Below, piece after piece: positions 50,101 to 60,055 of a DNA stretch of 64,000 bases. Both the position numbers and the translations under genes were made by a program. The stretch's first letter is position 1, and each line of letters starts with the position of its first letter. The notes below the pieces were generated by a model, which was not told the origin of the DNA, made no database searches, and worked only from the letters and a program-made list of their open reading frames with translations. The stretch comes from Helianthus annuus (lineage: Eukaryota > Streptophyta > Magnoliopsida > Asterales > Asteraceae): NCBI RefSeq assembly GCF_002127325.2, contig NC_035448.2, positions 116,246,354 to 116,310,353 of the forward strand, read 5' to 3'.

Positions 50101-50565
50101 GTGCCACATCACAGATTCTTTTTCAGTAGCTTTTGATTTTGTGACAAAACATTGTTTTTGATGAGTTGTTGGCGTTGCAGCACTCATATCTAAAATATAA
50201 AGATCATTAACCCTCGGAGCGCGCAACAACACCAACTCATCAGGGATTTTAAACCCTGGTTTCAATACCAAACACTCAGACTTTGTAAAATGCACGCTAA
50301 AATCCTTATCACAGATTTGTGATATACTCAACAAATTGTTTGTCAACTCTACGATGTAGTTCACTTTGTCGAAAGATATCACTCCGTTCGAAATCTTTCC
50401 TTGGCCGATAATTCGTCCACCTTGGTTCCCTGCGAACCCCACGTAGCTTCCGTTTATCGACTTGACATCATACAGAAGAGCTAAAGACCCAGTCATGTGG
50501 CGTGATGCTCCACTGTCCATAATCCACCTCGAAAGAATCGACTTGGGCAGCCCTGCAACCAACAC
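47134..50565 (-). CDS. pol: B pol polyprotein, uninterrupted (protease, integrase, RT, RNase H)
   Basis: 1143 codons in one frame. Protease has WIMDSGASRHMTG near residue 15. The integrase finger has WHRKMGH ... CIACKKGK at about residues 153-195. The integrase core shows HMDLFGPV, RSDNGTEF and GVAERKNRTL (D, D, E) at about 220-325. RT is at about 640-880 with IYVDDIIF. RNase H is at about 990-1110, ending HVGTDDQKADFYTKPFDKKRF. The frame also continues upstream past a single TAA (50575-50577) into the gag extension, so pol may be made by read-through or the stop may be a lesion. There is no ATG near the start, as expected for a gag-pol product. By motif it looks catalytically intact. Confidence 0.9.
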   Translation of the reverse strand: MLVAGLPKSILSRWIMDSGASRHMTGSLALLYDVKSINGSYVGFAGNQGGRIIGQGKISNGVISFDKVNYIVELTNNLLSISQICDKDFSVHFTKSECLVLKPGFKIPDELVLLRAPRVNDLYILDMSAATPTTHQKQCFVTKSKATEKESVMWHRKMGHIHVRKMNFLVHNDLVEGVNVKNFHLTDDCIACKKGKQVRKSHPPKMLNTIRLPLERLHMDLFGPVNVKSISGDSYCLVVTDDYTRFSWVVCLERKDETFESLKILFKKMETVYKVPIRRIRSDNGTEFNNNKMYEYCNEKGILHEFSAPYTPQQNGVAERKNRTLIETARTMLDDSKLPIYFWSEAVSAACYTLNRVLIVKKYKKTCFELLHRYKPNLEFLEPFGSPCTFIDENGKFGAKANERFFVGYASPLKRLFVPCLGKVIQVQHVDCQKHTPSQQLPRQRFLFDYDKLWESFHLPSKPSDEELALMYLYQQSQSQEPVSRPLDVPTPTVGTHDDEAGPRGTIHEPPEEPAPLFDVSDDSEEEPAPTFDEEPNDTSEDAVDQIVDLDISNLESEVVVPDTVMPRTLSYHPSEQIIGDLQSGVKTRHQIDQAFTCFYSSIADMKKEVSLKCFISQMEPKTYKEALTEDCWVNAMQEELQQFEKLGVWRLVDLPKNQRFIKTKWVFKCKRDDRGVVLRNKARLVVQGFSQQEGIDYDEVYAPVARLKAIRIFLAFASWKDFKVYQLDVKSAFLYGKIREEVYVGQPPGFTDPQHKDKVFLLDKALYGLHQAPRAWYETLSTYLLENGFTRGTVDSTLFTKEEAGHLLIVQIYVDDIIFSSTNDDLCKEFERVMKKKFEMSSMGEMKFFLGLQVEQMPDGIFIHQSKYVKDVLDKFDMTDCSPASTPLAQNHGICPDEQGVKMDETLYQSIIGSLMYLTASRPDIMYPTCLCARYQSNPKQSHLTIVKRILRYLKGCPSIGLWYPCSGDFTLSGFADSDFGSCKQNAKSTTAGCQFFGTRLVTWQCKKQTAVALSTCEAEYVSASSCCSQILWIQQQMRDFGLQFLDTPIFVDNEAAINVTKNPVHHSKTKHIEIRHHFIRDCHEKKLIRIEHVGTDDQKADFYTKPFDKKRFYYLLRLNGLKNLQSGRVIECEAELGSDLT

Positions 50566-50574
50566 ACAAACACA

Positions 50575-52488
50575 TTACTCAAACAATGATGCCCACGATT
50601 TCTTGACTTCTGACACGGATCCAAACACTACATCGCACTTCTCATTTGTTTTAGGAAAGTTAAATGTGACATTTGAAGCCTCTTTTTCTTTCACATCCCG
50701 TTCTACTTTGTTGTTAATTGTGGGAAATTCTGACCAAAACTTATCAAGCTCGGTCTCAAACTCAACAACATTATCTTTAACAAGATTTGACTCATTTTTC
50801 AACACACTTTCCATTTTCTTGATTTCAACTGGCGGTTTCGATTTCACGATCCACGATTGATTTTCAAAAACTTTTGCTTTGGGGTAAAACTTTGAAGTCT
50901 TGTGAGACTTAGAAGATTCGCCAATCTCGAAAATCGACTTCGGCTTATCCTCCGACTTCAATGTTTCACCTCTTTTAAGAATACGGATCGGATAAATCAT
51001 TTCTTTTTTACCCTTTGAAACAATCGGTGATTTTGGTCGAGATTTTTGAACCATTTGTTTTGGAACACTTTTGTTTTGAACCTTAGGTTTTTCAACCTTT
51101 GGTTTCTCAACCACTTGTTTTTGAACAGATTTTTCAACAACCGGTTTCTTAAAAACTTTCTGACACTGTTTAGCCATATGTCCGATTTCATTGCAGCGAT
51201 AGCACACACGTTTATCATACTCGACAAAAGTGGTATTAACAGTTTCCACTTTTAGCTTCTGCGCTGCATTGAAATTGTCCACGACTTTTTGACTAAAAAT
51301 GTATTCTTTTTCAACCTCAGTGTTAGGACCAGCGACAAACACATCATCTATCCTATCTTTTGGCTTGACCACCTGCTTAGCCATTTTCTTCTCAAAACCA
51401 ATACCTTGTTTCTTTAACTGATTTTTCTTGTTTTGACCTTTACCCACCCCATCTTTCTTTTCCGAACTATTGGGACGTGAAGTATCAAATGACTTTTTCA
51501 GTTTCGAAAAGAAATCATTTTTCTTGATTTCGTTGACACTCAGTTCAACCAGCTTAAAAACTTTCTCAACATTCTCAAACTTGACGTTCTGAAGCGGAAA
51601 CTCAATGTCGGAATAAAGTTTGTCAGTTCCAACCATAGTGTAAACCACCATGATCGGATCATCATTCGCACTTTTATCCGATTTCGACAGATAACGATCT
51701 AAGAAATTCCCATCCTCCTCAGAATCACTGACAGACTCCACTGAATTAGCCTTCTCAGATTTTTCACTTTCATCATCCAACACCTGATCAATAATAGTTT
51801 TGATAACCTGGGATTCGTTATCAGTGTCAGATGGAGTGAAAGTGATGTCAATGCTATCAGGTAACTCATTTTCAATCGTTTTCAATTTAAGGTTTAACGC
51901 AGCTTCCACCCCATCTGGATATTTCTGAGTATAATGATTCCACATTGGGGGTGGAACACTGTTGAAGGCAGGTGAAGCATGTGGCTGTTGAGGTACAATT
52001 TGTTCTAACACATAAGATGAAGCCACATAACTCATCAACTTTTGATCAATTCTGTCATTTTCTATCTTAACCAGTTCAAGTTCTTTTCTTAAAGATGCAA
52101 TCGTGTCAAGATGAAAATTAACTTCTCTTTGTTTGTCAAACAATGTAGATTGTGCCAACTTTGTTGCTTTATCATTTTCAATGCTCTCTTTTTGAATCAT
52201 TTTGATTGACCTAGATAACGTATCATACGCCTCTTTTACATGTTCTAGATCAAACTTCACCATATCAGTATGTTGCTTCAATTCCTGATACTTAGTGTCT
52301 TTTTCAAGACACTCCATGCAAGGTTGTGAACAACTTTGACATGGTGTTTCGGGGATTGAAACATTTTCAACAACAATCTTATCCTCACACACAATTTTTA
52401 CCGACTTGGTTTGACTCTGACACAGACGATTGGACAAACTCGACTCCCTGAACTCCAATTTCCTCTCCAATAACTGACACCTTATCAA
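50575..52488 (-). pseudogene. B gag C-terminal extension with second CCHC knuckle
   Basis: A 637-codon open frame, in frame with pol across one TAA. It has a predicted coiled coil (about 52300-52060), then Asp/Ser-rich stretches, then the knuckle CYRCNEIGHMAKQC at about 51161-51210. A run of VEKPKVEKPKV-like repeats follows. It overlaps the preceding gag frame by about 100 bp, and the frameshift lies somewhere within 52385-52488; I cannot tell a lesion from a programmed shift. The corresponding region of A is similarly placed but poorly conserved in sequence. Confidence 0.68.
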
Positions 52489-54487
52489 CTGAATTTGACT
52501 CCTGAATATCTGTGTCTACCTCTTTAAGCTTGCTCATCAAAGCTTTGTCTGCAATATCCTTCAGAACCTTCCCGGTCATTTCTTTGGAAACGTCGATCAC
52601 CTCCTCGACCGCTTCTTTCTCTTCCTCAAATCCGGGGCAAGTTCCAGTTCTCAGCTCCTCGAAGTAATCTGCAAAAGAATCAAAAACGTTAGGAGGCATA
52701 ATAGATTTCATTGTATAAACAAATTCCTCCTGCTGTGATTGATAGTTGAAAACTTCAGCCACTGTTTCTTCAATCTCTGCAGCACTTTCCGTAGAAACTT
52801 TTTCAACAACCTCAGGAACCACTTCATCAGCAATCTCAGGAACCATCTCATCAGCAATCTCAGGAACCACCTCATCAGCAATCTCAGGAACCACCTCATC
52901 AACAACCTTTGATTCAGCAACAACCTCAGTAATTTCAACTACCTCTGCCATCATGGCCTGATCATCTTTTCCCGGAATAAACTTATCCCAACTAAACCCA
53001 TCAGCGACTCTTTCATCATCTTGATTCACAATGAGCGCCTTTTCTAGTTTATTCTCTATCTGAGGCCTCGGGACAGCTGGCTGTTGATTTGTTCTGTGAT
53101 AGATCGCCTGTCTGTAGTAGTCATTTGTGAACGGGTTTTGATGATTGTTCACTTCACGGTTGGGACATTCACGTTTGAAGTGACCACGTTCTTTACATTT
53201 AAAGCATGTAAACTTCGACTTATCAAACCCTAACTTTTGATCGGGGCCTGATAGACTGTTCCGGCCAGTAATCTCCATAAAACGTTGAGCCCTGCGCACC
53301 AAACTCGCCATGCCCCATTTGATGTCGATTAATTCAAGCTCTTCGGGATCGATTTGGTCGTAATCCTCCTTCGTCATATCAGGATTACCGATCCTCCCTG
53401 CCACTAAGCCCTCATACGCCTCAAGAACAGAAGCTAATAATGCAATGTGTTGCTTTGCGGCATTCTCCGTTATCTCATTCCCGTTTTTAATGTTCACAGC
53501 AATATTACATTGAATGCCAGACATGAATGCCTGTTGGTTTGATCCAGTAGAGCTTTGAGGCGAACTCTGTTCTGGAACTTTAACATTTGGCTCAACATTT
53601 GCAAACGGAGTAGAATTGCTTGACTAATAAGAATTTGATGTAACGTTTGAGGTGTTGTCAGCACTGAACCCAGTCTGTATCTTTGGACTTTAAAAATTTG
53701 TTGCTGACGGACTGCCTTTGTAGTACAATGACACATCTTGCTGCATACTGGTTGAGCTCATCTTCTTTATCTTCAGCAGCTCAAGTTCATGAGCTTCTAT
53801 CTTCTTAATAAACACACTCAGATTGTAGTTCACAAAGTCAGAACTATTCTTCAGCATCATCAGATAAGTTCCCCACTCGTCATAGGGAAGCGCGTCACAG
53901 AGTTTGTCGATCCATTCTTCATCTGATTTCTCAATTTTTAATCTTCTCATTTCAACAACTAGATGACAATATCTTTCTATCAACTGCTTTGTCGACTCTC
54001 CTTTAACTCCGGTGAAAATATCAAATTCTTTCTTAAGCAGTGCCTTCTTGTTCTTTATCATGGAAGCACTTCCTTTAAACTTTTTTTCTAAGGCTTGCCA
54101 GATAGATTGCGCACTCTCATCATGTTGCAGCAGCACCAGGATGTCTTCTTTGATTGCTTGCTGCAGTATACTCACCATTTTCTTCTCTGCCTTGAAATCT
54201 GCCTGTTCCGTTTCTGTAAGACTCCCAATTGTTTTAACACTCCTGAGCCCATCAATTGGAGGTACATATTTTGATTCGATCTTCAACCAACACTCTAAAT
54301 GGTTGGCCTGAACCCGGTTTTTAAATCTCCCGGACCATCCCGAATACTCGTCTAAACTCATCAACTTTGGTGGCTTCTGTATGGTTCCCAGTTCGTTTTC
54401 TAAATTCATGTTTTGCATGATGCTCGCCGGACTTTGAACAGCTCCACCACTACCAGCAAACATGTTGTAGAAATCTTGGTTTTCCAT
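52385..54487 (-). pseudogene. gag: B gag, N-terminal part, two early stops
   Basis: The start ATG at 54487 (MENQDFYNMF) is chosen because the upstream open codons to 54685 are leader sequence. A UBN2-type Gag domain is at about 54370-53750 (WSGRFKNRVQANHLECW, WQALEKKFKGS). In-frame stops are at 53690-53692 (TAA) and 53624-53626 (TAG), after which the same frame continues. The first CCHC knuckle (CFKCKERGHFKREC) is at about 53162-53205. An acidic repeat region follows. Confidence 0.8.
52811..52906 (-). repeat. 24-bp coding tandem repeat in B gag
   Basis: Four 24-bp units encode an eight-residue acidic repeat (IADEVVPE). The last unit is diverged. It lies in the linker after the first CCHC knuckle. 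Confidence 0.88.
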
Positions 54488-55142
54488 TTCAACCACAACG
54501 ATGAACTTTATACACAGCAAATCAAATAAGCGAATCTGACAAAAACCAAATAAGCGAACCAGTCCTTGAACCAATAAGCAAACCAACAGTAGTCCTATGA
54601 ACGGACCAGACCAATAGCCAATAAGCGAACCAGAGTTAATCACTTCGAGCGGACCAGAACAAACACTTCGAGCGGACCAGAACAAACACCAAGAGCGAAC
54701 CAGATGATGACCCTATGAGCGAACCAGATGATAACCCTAAGAGCGAACCGGAAAACAAACTTTCGAGCGAACCTTAACAATAACCCTTCAAGCGAACCAG
54801 ACGAGCGAATCTCCAATCAACAAGTGCCTACAAGAGGATCTCACGAGCGAACTAGCTAAGATACATGACATTTTGAGCGGACCACAGGAGCGAACCTATC
54901 AATGATGAACCTTGGAGCGGACCAAATAAGCGAACCACTAGACTGACATATAAGCGAATCTGTTTTACGAGCTGTTTTTGGTCACTTTTAGGCTGAATTT
55001 GAGTCTAATCTCTTCAAGGGTTTGTTATTACTAGATTTTACACCTTATGTCAACTTTTCAGTCCATTTTAACCGTCCAAACTGTCAGAATCTCAAAAAGT
55101 ATGGGTAAAAGGCTTTGTATCGGGCAAACTAACTCACAACTG
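54488..55142 (-). other. B pre-gag leader with AGCGRACC word array
   Basis: About 19 copies by eye of AGCGAACC/AGCGGACC and variants lie between about 54530 and 54960, irregularly spaced and all in the same orientation. The same word array fills the proposed env intron. No gene seen. Confidence 0.75.
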
Positions 55143-55154
55143 GCTCTGATACCA
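55143..55154 (-). other. Primer binding site of B (tRNA-iMet)
   Basis: GCTCTGATACCA on the plus strand, that is TGGTATCAGAGC on the minus strand, two bases from the LTR end. Confidence 0.9.
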
Positions 55155-55156
55155 AT

Positions 55157-55606
55157 TATAGGATCAGTGTGACCTCTAAAACGACTCAATCAGAGCTAGT
55201 GCGTGCCGGATATGTCGCGGAAATACATATCAGACATGATACAAAGCAAAACAATGGTAGAAGTGAGTAGATACAGAAGAAATACATTTTAAACACTCTT
55301 TCGTACTTGTATTTCACCAAATATACGGACAGCACTTCGACCTCCGATGACATGAACTCTTACAAGTGAAAGACTGACAAGGGGTTTATATAGGCTAACT
55401 GGTCCGCTTATGTGACATGCCACAAAAGCGGATCTCCCTATTAAGTGGGTTCGCTTTTGTGGACATGTGACACAAAAGCGGACCTCTAACATGCAAACCT
55501 TAAAATTACATATACAACCCCTGTATTATACAAAATCAACCTATCCAGACCCTATACATTAATCTAGTACGACTAAGACGCAGGCTTTAGACATTATGCA
55601 CCAACA
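55157..55606 (-). repeat. B 5' LTR
   Basis: 450 bp. On the minus strand it begins TGTTGGTGCAT and ends TCCTATA, where the other copy ends TCCTACA, so the terminal CA has become TA here. TATA at about 55384-55393. Right target duplication CTAAC at 55607-55611. Confidence 0.92.
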
Positions 55607-56423
55607 CTAACCCTACTCCCAAACGCTCCCTTCAATCCATCAATCAATCGCTATGAGTATACTCGAACCCTTTTTGCTTTAGCACTTTTGGGTGTTACAT
55701 ACGTTACTTACTAAATCACAATCGAACACACTACTCAACTATTTAACGCTAACCGTTCTGCATGTATTACGTGACTAAATGAATGCTTGTTGTTATGTTT
55801 ACACGTGGAACGTTGTCTACCTACCTTAACGATGTAGTACTATAGTTTGGACTCAGCACCCGTTCACACGGGGGTTGTTAAGGACAATTACTTACATGGA
55901 TTACGATGGTAATCATGTATTGCGAACTGTCTCGGACTGTCAACCCGCAGTCATTGGTATCGATAGATCCATGTCGATAATTAACATGCTTCGTTTTCCT
56001 CTGTGTACGTGTTGGTTATCCATAAACTATTTCGAACTCTATATGCTATTATCAAACTTGTATGCTCACCTTTACATTTCATGTATTGACTTTATTTTAA
56101 CGTATGTGACAGGCAATTAGGATGTTTATCTGCTAGGAAGGCGAGCTAGGAATAAGCGTCTAGAGCATAGTTGTCCGTAGATCTTGCAGATCGAGTCTCT
56201 AGAAGCATTTGAACAATATTTATATTTTTATTTAAATCTGAGTTGTCGGAACAGTATACTTGACTAGATGCTTATCTGTAATAACTGGTTTTATTATTTG
56301 GGATACGGTATTGGACGTATTATTTAAACTAAATAGTAATGATAGTTGTTGTGGAAACTTCTGGACAATCTGTTTCGCTCAGTGCCATACCCCGATGATT
56401 CCGCCATCGGTTGGGGTGTGACA
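55607..56423 (+). repeat. E 3' LTR, second part
   Basis: It resumes exactly after B's target duplication and matches about 31780-32598. It ends GGGGTGTGACA at 56423. The next bases TTCTT differ by one from the TTATT before 3454. Confidence 0.88.
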
Positions 56424-57004
56424 TTCTTGACCCTACCGGTGGTTAACCACTCCACCGGAAGACTATCACCCTCATAGATGGAGTCTTGTTTGACAAAGAA
56501 GAACTTGTGTTGCCATCCATCCTCGTTTTTGGTGGCTTTAAGTATAAGGGGTTTGCTGGAGGTTGAAAAGAGCAAAAACCGACTGGAACCGTGTGATCGG
56601 AGGCGGTAAGCAATTGGCATATCCTCGATGCAGAGGTCGGGACAGTGAAGATTTTTGATTTGGTTGAGCACAATTAATACTCTCCAAACCATGGGCATGG
56701 TTTGGGCAAAGGAAAGACCAGTAGTTCGGAAGAATCGCATCATGAACTCAGGAAATGGATACCGAAGACCTAGCGAGAAAGGGTATGCCGGAAAACAGAC
56801 CCAATCGGCAGAGGAGACATCTGATCGAATTGATCGATCAAGTGGTCTAAAAATTGTGCCATCGGGGAAAGCACCGGAGGCTCTCAACGCCGCAATGTCT
56901 GCGTTATCAAAAGCGCAGATCTCCTTCTCGGGATTTTTGAGAAGGTTTTGCTGAATGAAGGATTCCGACGATTCACCGGTTTGAGAGTGGACTTTAGCGG
57001 CCAT
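56424..57004 (-). pseudogene. Truncated ORF resembling putative gypsy-type transposase
   Basis: The ORF begins MAAKVHSQTGESSESF at 57004 and runs 190-odd codons until it meets the end of element E at 56424. It contains YPFSLGLRYPFPEFMMRFF...FAQTMPMVWRVLIVL and a GWQHKFFFVKQ block, which resemble the plant 'putative gypsy type transposon' domain (Transposase_28) as I know it. That domain is found in the 5' gene of some large plant elements. The remainder is not seen to the left of E, so the 3' end is lost or lies in another arrangement. Upstream a pyrimidine-rich leader with a possible donor (CTCCAG/GTAATC) precedes the ATG. Confidence 0.5.
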
Positions 57005-57924
57005 TAGAGGGAGAATAAAATTAACAGAAAATGAGGAAGGGATGAGTGATTACCTGGAGATTCTGTTGATATCTGGTTCTCAAACAAGAAGAGAGAAGAT
57101 ATAGGGGTGTAATGGATGTCCATCGAGTGAAAAGCGTGTTGGAAGTTACATAGTGCTATCTTGACCGTCACTTTGTTTTAATTACCTCGGTTTACGAGAT
57201 AAAGTTTTAAAATATATCCGTTGGATTGTTATACCAACAGATATTTTTTGGGGACAATTGTTATGGGTCATTTTCTGAGCATATATCCTGACTAATATTC
57301 TGCCTTTGACTGTTTGTTTGTGATCAGGATCCCGGAGCAGGATATTGGTAACATCCTGATGCGATATCCTGGAGATGACTAATTTAACCACGTGCAGTTT
57401 AAAGGGTGCGGGTCTCTAACGGTCAAGTGGACCTCTTCTCCTTAGGACTCGGGCAAACCAGTTATATGAGAGACGTTGAATCCGGAAGAAGTGGACTACA
57501 ACGTTCACTTGAGGAATATTCGAAGCATCCCGGTTTAATAGGGTAGTTAGTTGTTTTCGTTTAACTATAAATAGAATGATTGGATCAGATTAAGTCACAT
57601 ACTCACTTTCGCACACTTTGCTCTCTAGCTACTAGCAATCACTACACACAAACACTTGTACCCAAATCTCATTGTAACACCTAGTTGATCTGCATCATAT
57701 CCTGCACTGTATCCTGACATTTGAAGTAATAGAAGAACAAGGCAGCTGCAATTGTCAGCTCCCGAAGTTTTATGCCGGCGATCTAGATTGATTAAGGGCT
57801 TTCCTCGTACATCCTGTGTCATCCTTTACATTTTTGCTTATTTTTTGATCATAGATACAGCTCTATATCCTGAGCCGTATCTTGAAACTATTTTAGCAAA
57901 TAACTTAACTTGAATATTTTCAAC
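57005..57924. other. Noncoding region with ATATCCTG words and a TATA box
   Basis: No gene seen. A plus-strand CTATAAATAG (57565-57574) is followed by CACTTTCGCACACTTTGCTCTC, styled like an LTR promoter and leader. The word TATCCTG/CATCCTG or its complement recurs about ten times between 57283 and 57880. The start of an LTR could not be set. Confidence 0.4.
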
Positions 57925-58546
57925 ACACATTTCTAACACACTACCTCACTTAACTAATTTGATCACTAAATTTCTTCGGTAATTTTTACCAAGGACGCGT
58001 AGGAAAAAGAATCGCCTAAAACGGACTTGCGAAACAAAAGTTATGGCAGTTTTAAGTTAGATTATGATCAAAATTGGAGCTGGGCGACTGCAGCTCAAAA
58101 ATGCTGGGAACCTTTTGTGAAAAAGGGGCTCTCGCGCCCCGCGATGGAATTCTTATAATGTGTCGTGCCCCGCCATGGCTTCTGGCGCCCCGCGAGAGTT
58201 GAGCTTAAGTCTGTCGCGCCCCGCGACAGACTGCAGTGTTGGGAATTTTGTTTATTTTGTTCGTTTTTGCAATTCGAACTTGTTTAAACAGTTTAATTGT
58301 TCATCAAAACTAACCTTAATGTTGGTTTTGATATTAGGCGATGTAGGTGACATTCCGGATGGTGATCAAGCATATGACAAGAACCGAACGCACAACTTTT
58401 GAAGCTTCCGCAAATGATGTTGTCTAAGTTGTTTGTTTAAAAAAAAATATGTAAACTACTAAACATTTTAAGTTAGTATGAATCATGTGATCTTGTACAA
58501 CTTAACTATGAATGTGTTTTAACTTACCAAAGCTTTTGTATGGTCG

Positions 58547-58585
<39 letters not shown>

Positions 58586-58629
58586 CACGTATTTTGTATA
58601 AAATTGTCTATTGTGAGACGGGTGTTACA
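57925..58629 (+). repeat. F 5' LTR (left end approximate)
   Basis: It ends GACGGGTGTTACA at 58629, right before the primer site. The left end is placed near 57925 by change in sequence style only. It contains four GCGCCCCGCG words (58131-58198 and 58211-58229), the last a perfect 8-bp stem with CCC loop (CTGTCGCG/CGCGACAG). Confidence 0.5.
58550..58584. repeat. (TA)n microsatellite
   Basis: About 17 TA units within the F LTR. Such runs are variable in length. Confidence 0.9.
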
Positions 58630-58632
58630 AGT

Positions 58633-58645
58633 TGGTAATCAGAGC
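58633..58645 (+). other. Primer binding site of F, one extra base
   Basis: TGGTAATCAGAGC equals the tRNA-iMet site of the other elements with one A inserted. It may be a mutated site. Confidence 0.6.
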
Positions 58646-58905
58646 TCAAGGTTGTTAACAAAGTGTGTTCGGTTCAAAGCTTGATCAAACATCAGAATTA
58701 GTTATTTAGTAGATTTTATTAGATTGTTAGAAAAAGGAATTCAAGTTGATAAGCATGGGAAGGGTGCGTAAGACACTCAAACCCGGAAAATGCACTAAAT
58801 AAGAACGGTTTACGCAAGTTGTAAACTTGACAAAAACCAAAGTTGATGAAATATATGTTATAGAATGAAATGTTTAACAATTAGTGTAAACATTTCAGTT
58901 TCAAG

Positions 58906-59673
58906 ATGACCGATGGAGGTAACGACGAAGCGGTGCCGATAGTCACCGAACAGATGGGGGAAGTGATTGTCGAAGAGGTTGGAAAGGCAATCGAAAATAG
59001 TTTATCCTGGTTTATAGATAAGATCCAAAGTATGGTGCTTACGGTAGTTGAAGAAAGGATCAAAAGGTTGGAAGATAATGCCAACCAAGTGAAGGAAAAG
59101 TCAGGAGAAAGAAAAGCTTGTTCATACAACGAGTTTATGGCATGCAAACCGCCAATCTATAACGGAGAGGTTGATCTGATAATATGTCAAAAATGGTTAA
59201 GCGGCATGGAAGGGGTATTTGAAAGGACCCATTGTGATGTGAATGATTTCATGGCTTATGGCACGGGTCAACTGAGAGGTCAGGCAAAAGACTGGTGGGA
59301 TAACAAGAAGAAGGAGATCGGAAGTGAAGCGGCTAAGGCCATGATGTGGGAGGAGTTTAAGGCGCCGTTCCTTAAACATCACAGTCTCAAGGCGGTTATT
59401 AACATGATTAAAGAAGAATTTATCCAAATGAGGCAAAAGGGTGAATCAATAGACAAGATCACAGGCATCTTTCTCGATAATTTAAGGTTTTGTGACGAGC
59501 TTGTGACGAATGAGGAGCACAAGATATATTATTATTATAATATGTTAAGTGCCGAATATCGGGAGTTCATGACTCCCTCAAAGTATGAGACTCTCACCGA
59601 GGTCATAAATACTGCTCAGGAACGAGAGATTGAACTCAAAAAGCAGATTGAACGGGCAAACGAAGGGCGGTAG
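58906..59673 (+). pseudogene. gag: F gag
   Basis: ATG at 58906 (MTDGGNDEAV). Retrotrans_gag-type domain: CKPPIYNGEVDLIICQKWL, YGTGQLRGQAKDWWDNKKKE, EEFIQMRQKGESID. The frame closes at 59671-59673; the knuckle region continues in another frame, so gag is frameshifted near its C terminus. Confidence 0.8.
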
Positions 59674-60055
59674 ATGTTAACCTGAGCCCTACAAAGAAGG
59701 CACGAACAACCGAATCAGTAAAGAAGACGGATGTGAAGGGTGGATCGCCGAATTGCTAAGTATGTGGAAAGTGGCACAAGGGCGAATGTCGCTTTAAAGA
59801 TAAACCATGTCCCATATGCGGAAAGACGGGGCATACGGCCTCACTATGCCCGGGGAAAGTTTCGGTTTGTTACAAGTGCTATCAGCCAAGTCACGAGAAG
59901 TCTGAATGCCCGGAGTTGGTCGGAAAAAGAATGAGAGAGATGTACAAATAGAGACCCAAAAGGCAAGGGCCAGATTCTTCCATTTAACCGCCGCTGAAGC
60001 AAAAACAGAACCCGATGTGGTCTAAGGTATATTTGCTGTAAACTCAATTCCCGCA
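59674..60055 (+). pseudogene. F gag knuckle region, frameshifted
   Basis: In a different frame from gag N-terminal sequence, two CCHC knuckles are visible: CPICGKTGHTASLC (about 59810-59850) and CYKCYQPSHEKSEC (about 59870-59912). A third, incomplete finger (VCGKWHKGEC) precedes them with a TAA in place of one codon (about 59757). Nothing else is coding. Confidence 0.65.

Larger units (their letters stand above)
40251..55606 (-). mobile_element. Ty1/copia element B, Sirevirus-like, full length
   Basis: LTRs 40251-40700 and 55157-55606 are flanked by perfect CTAAC repeats (40246-40250, 55607-55611). Read on the minus strand, the order is primer site, leader, gag, gag extension, pol, spacer, env-like gene, PPT and LTR. 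The layout is that of a Sirevirus. LTRs differ by about 11 of 450 positions by hand. Pol is a single uninterrupted frame; gag has two early stops and one frameshift, and the env-like ORF has two stops. It is the most complete copy here and the reference I used for A and G. Confidence 0.92.
3454..56423 (+). mobile_element. Ty3/gypsy chromovirus E (Tekay/Del-like), carrying nested elements
   Basis: The element starts TGTAACACCCCGTG and ends GGGGTGTGACA, with matching LTRs that are both interrupted by later insertions. The 5' LTR is 3454-4483 plus 30797-32598, the body 32599-38405, and the 3' LTR 38406-40250 plus 55607-56423. A tRNA-iMet primer site follows the 5' LTR and a purine tract (AAGGGGAGGC) precedes the 3' LTR. 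The order gag, protease, RT, RNase H, integrase, chromodomain-like tail is that of Tekay/Del chromoviruses. Hand comparison of the LTRs gives about 2.5-3% substitutions, the oldest of the four datable elements. Flanking pentamers are TTATT (3449-3453) and TTCTT (56424-56428), one mismatch, so a clean target duplication is uncertain. Confidence 0.85.

Noticed and set aside
54530..54960. CRISPR-like array because of many repeated short words
   Set aside because: Words are only about 8 nt, irregularly spaced and degenerate, in a plant retroelement leader.
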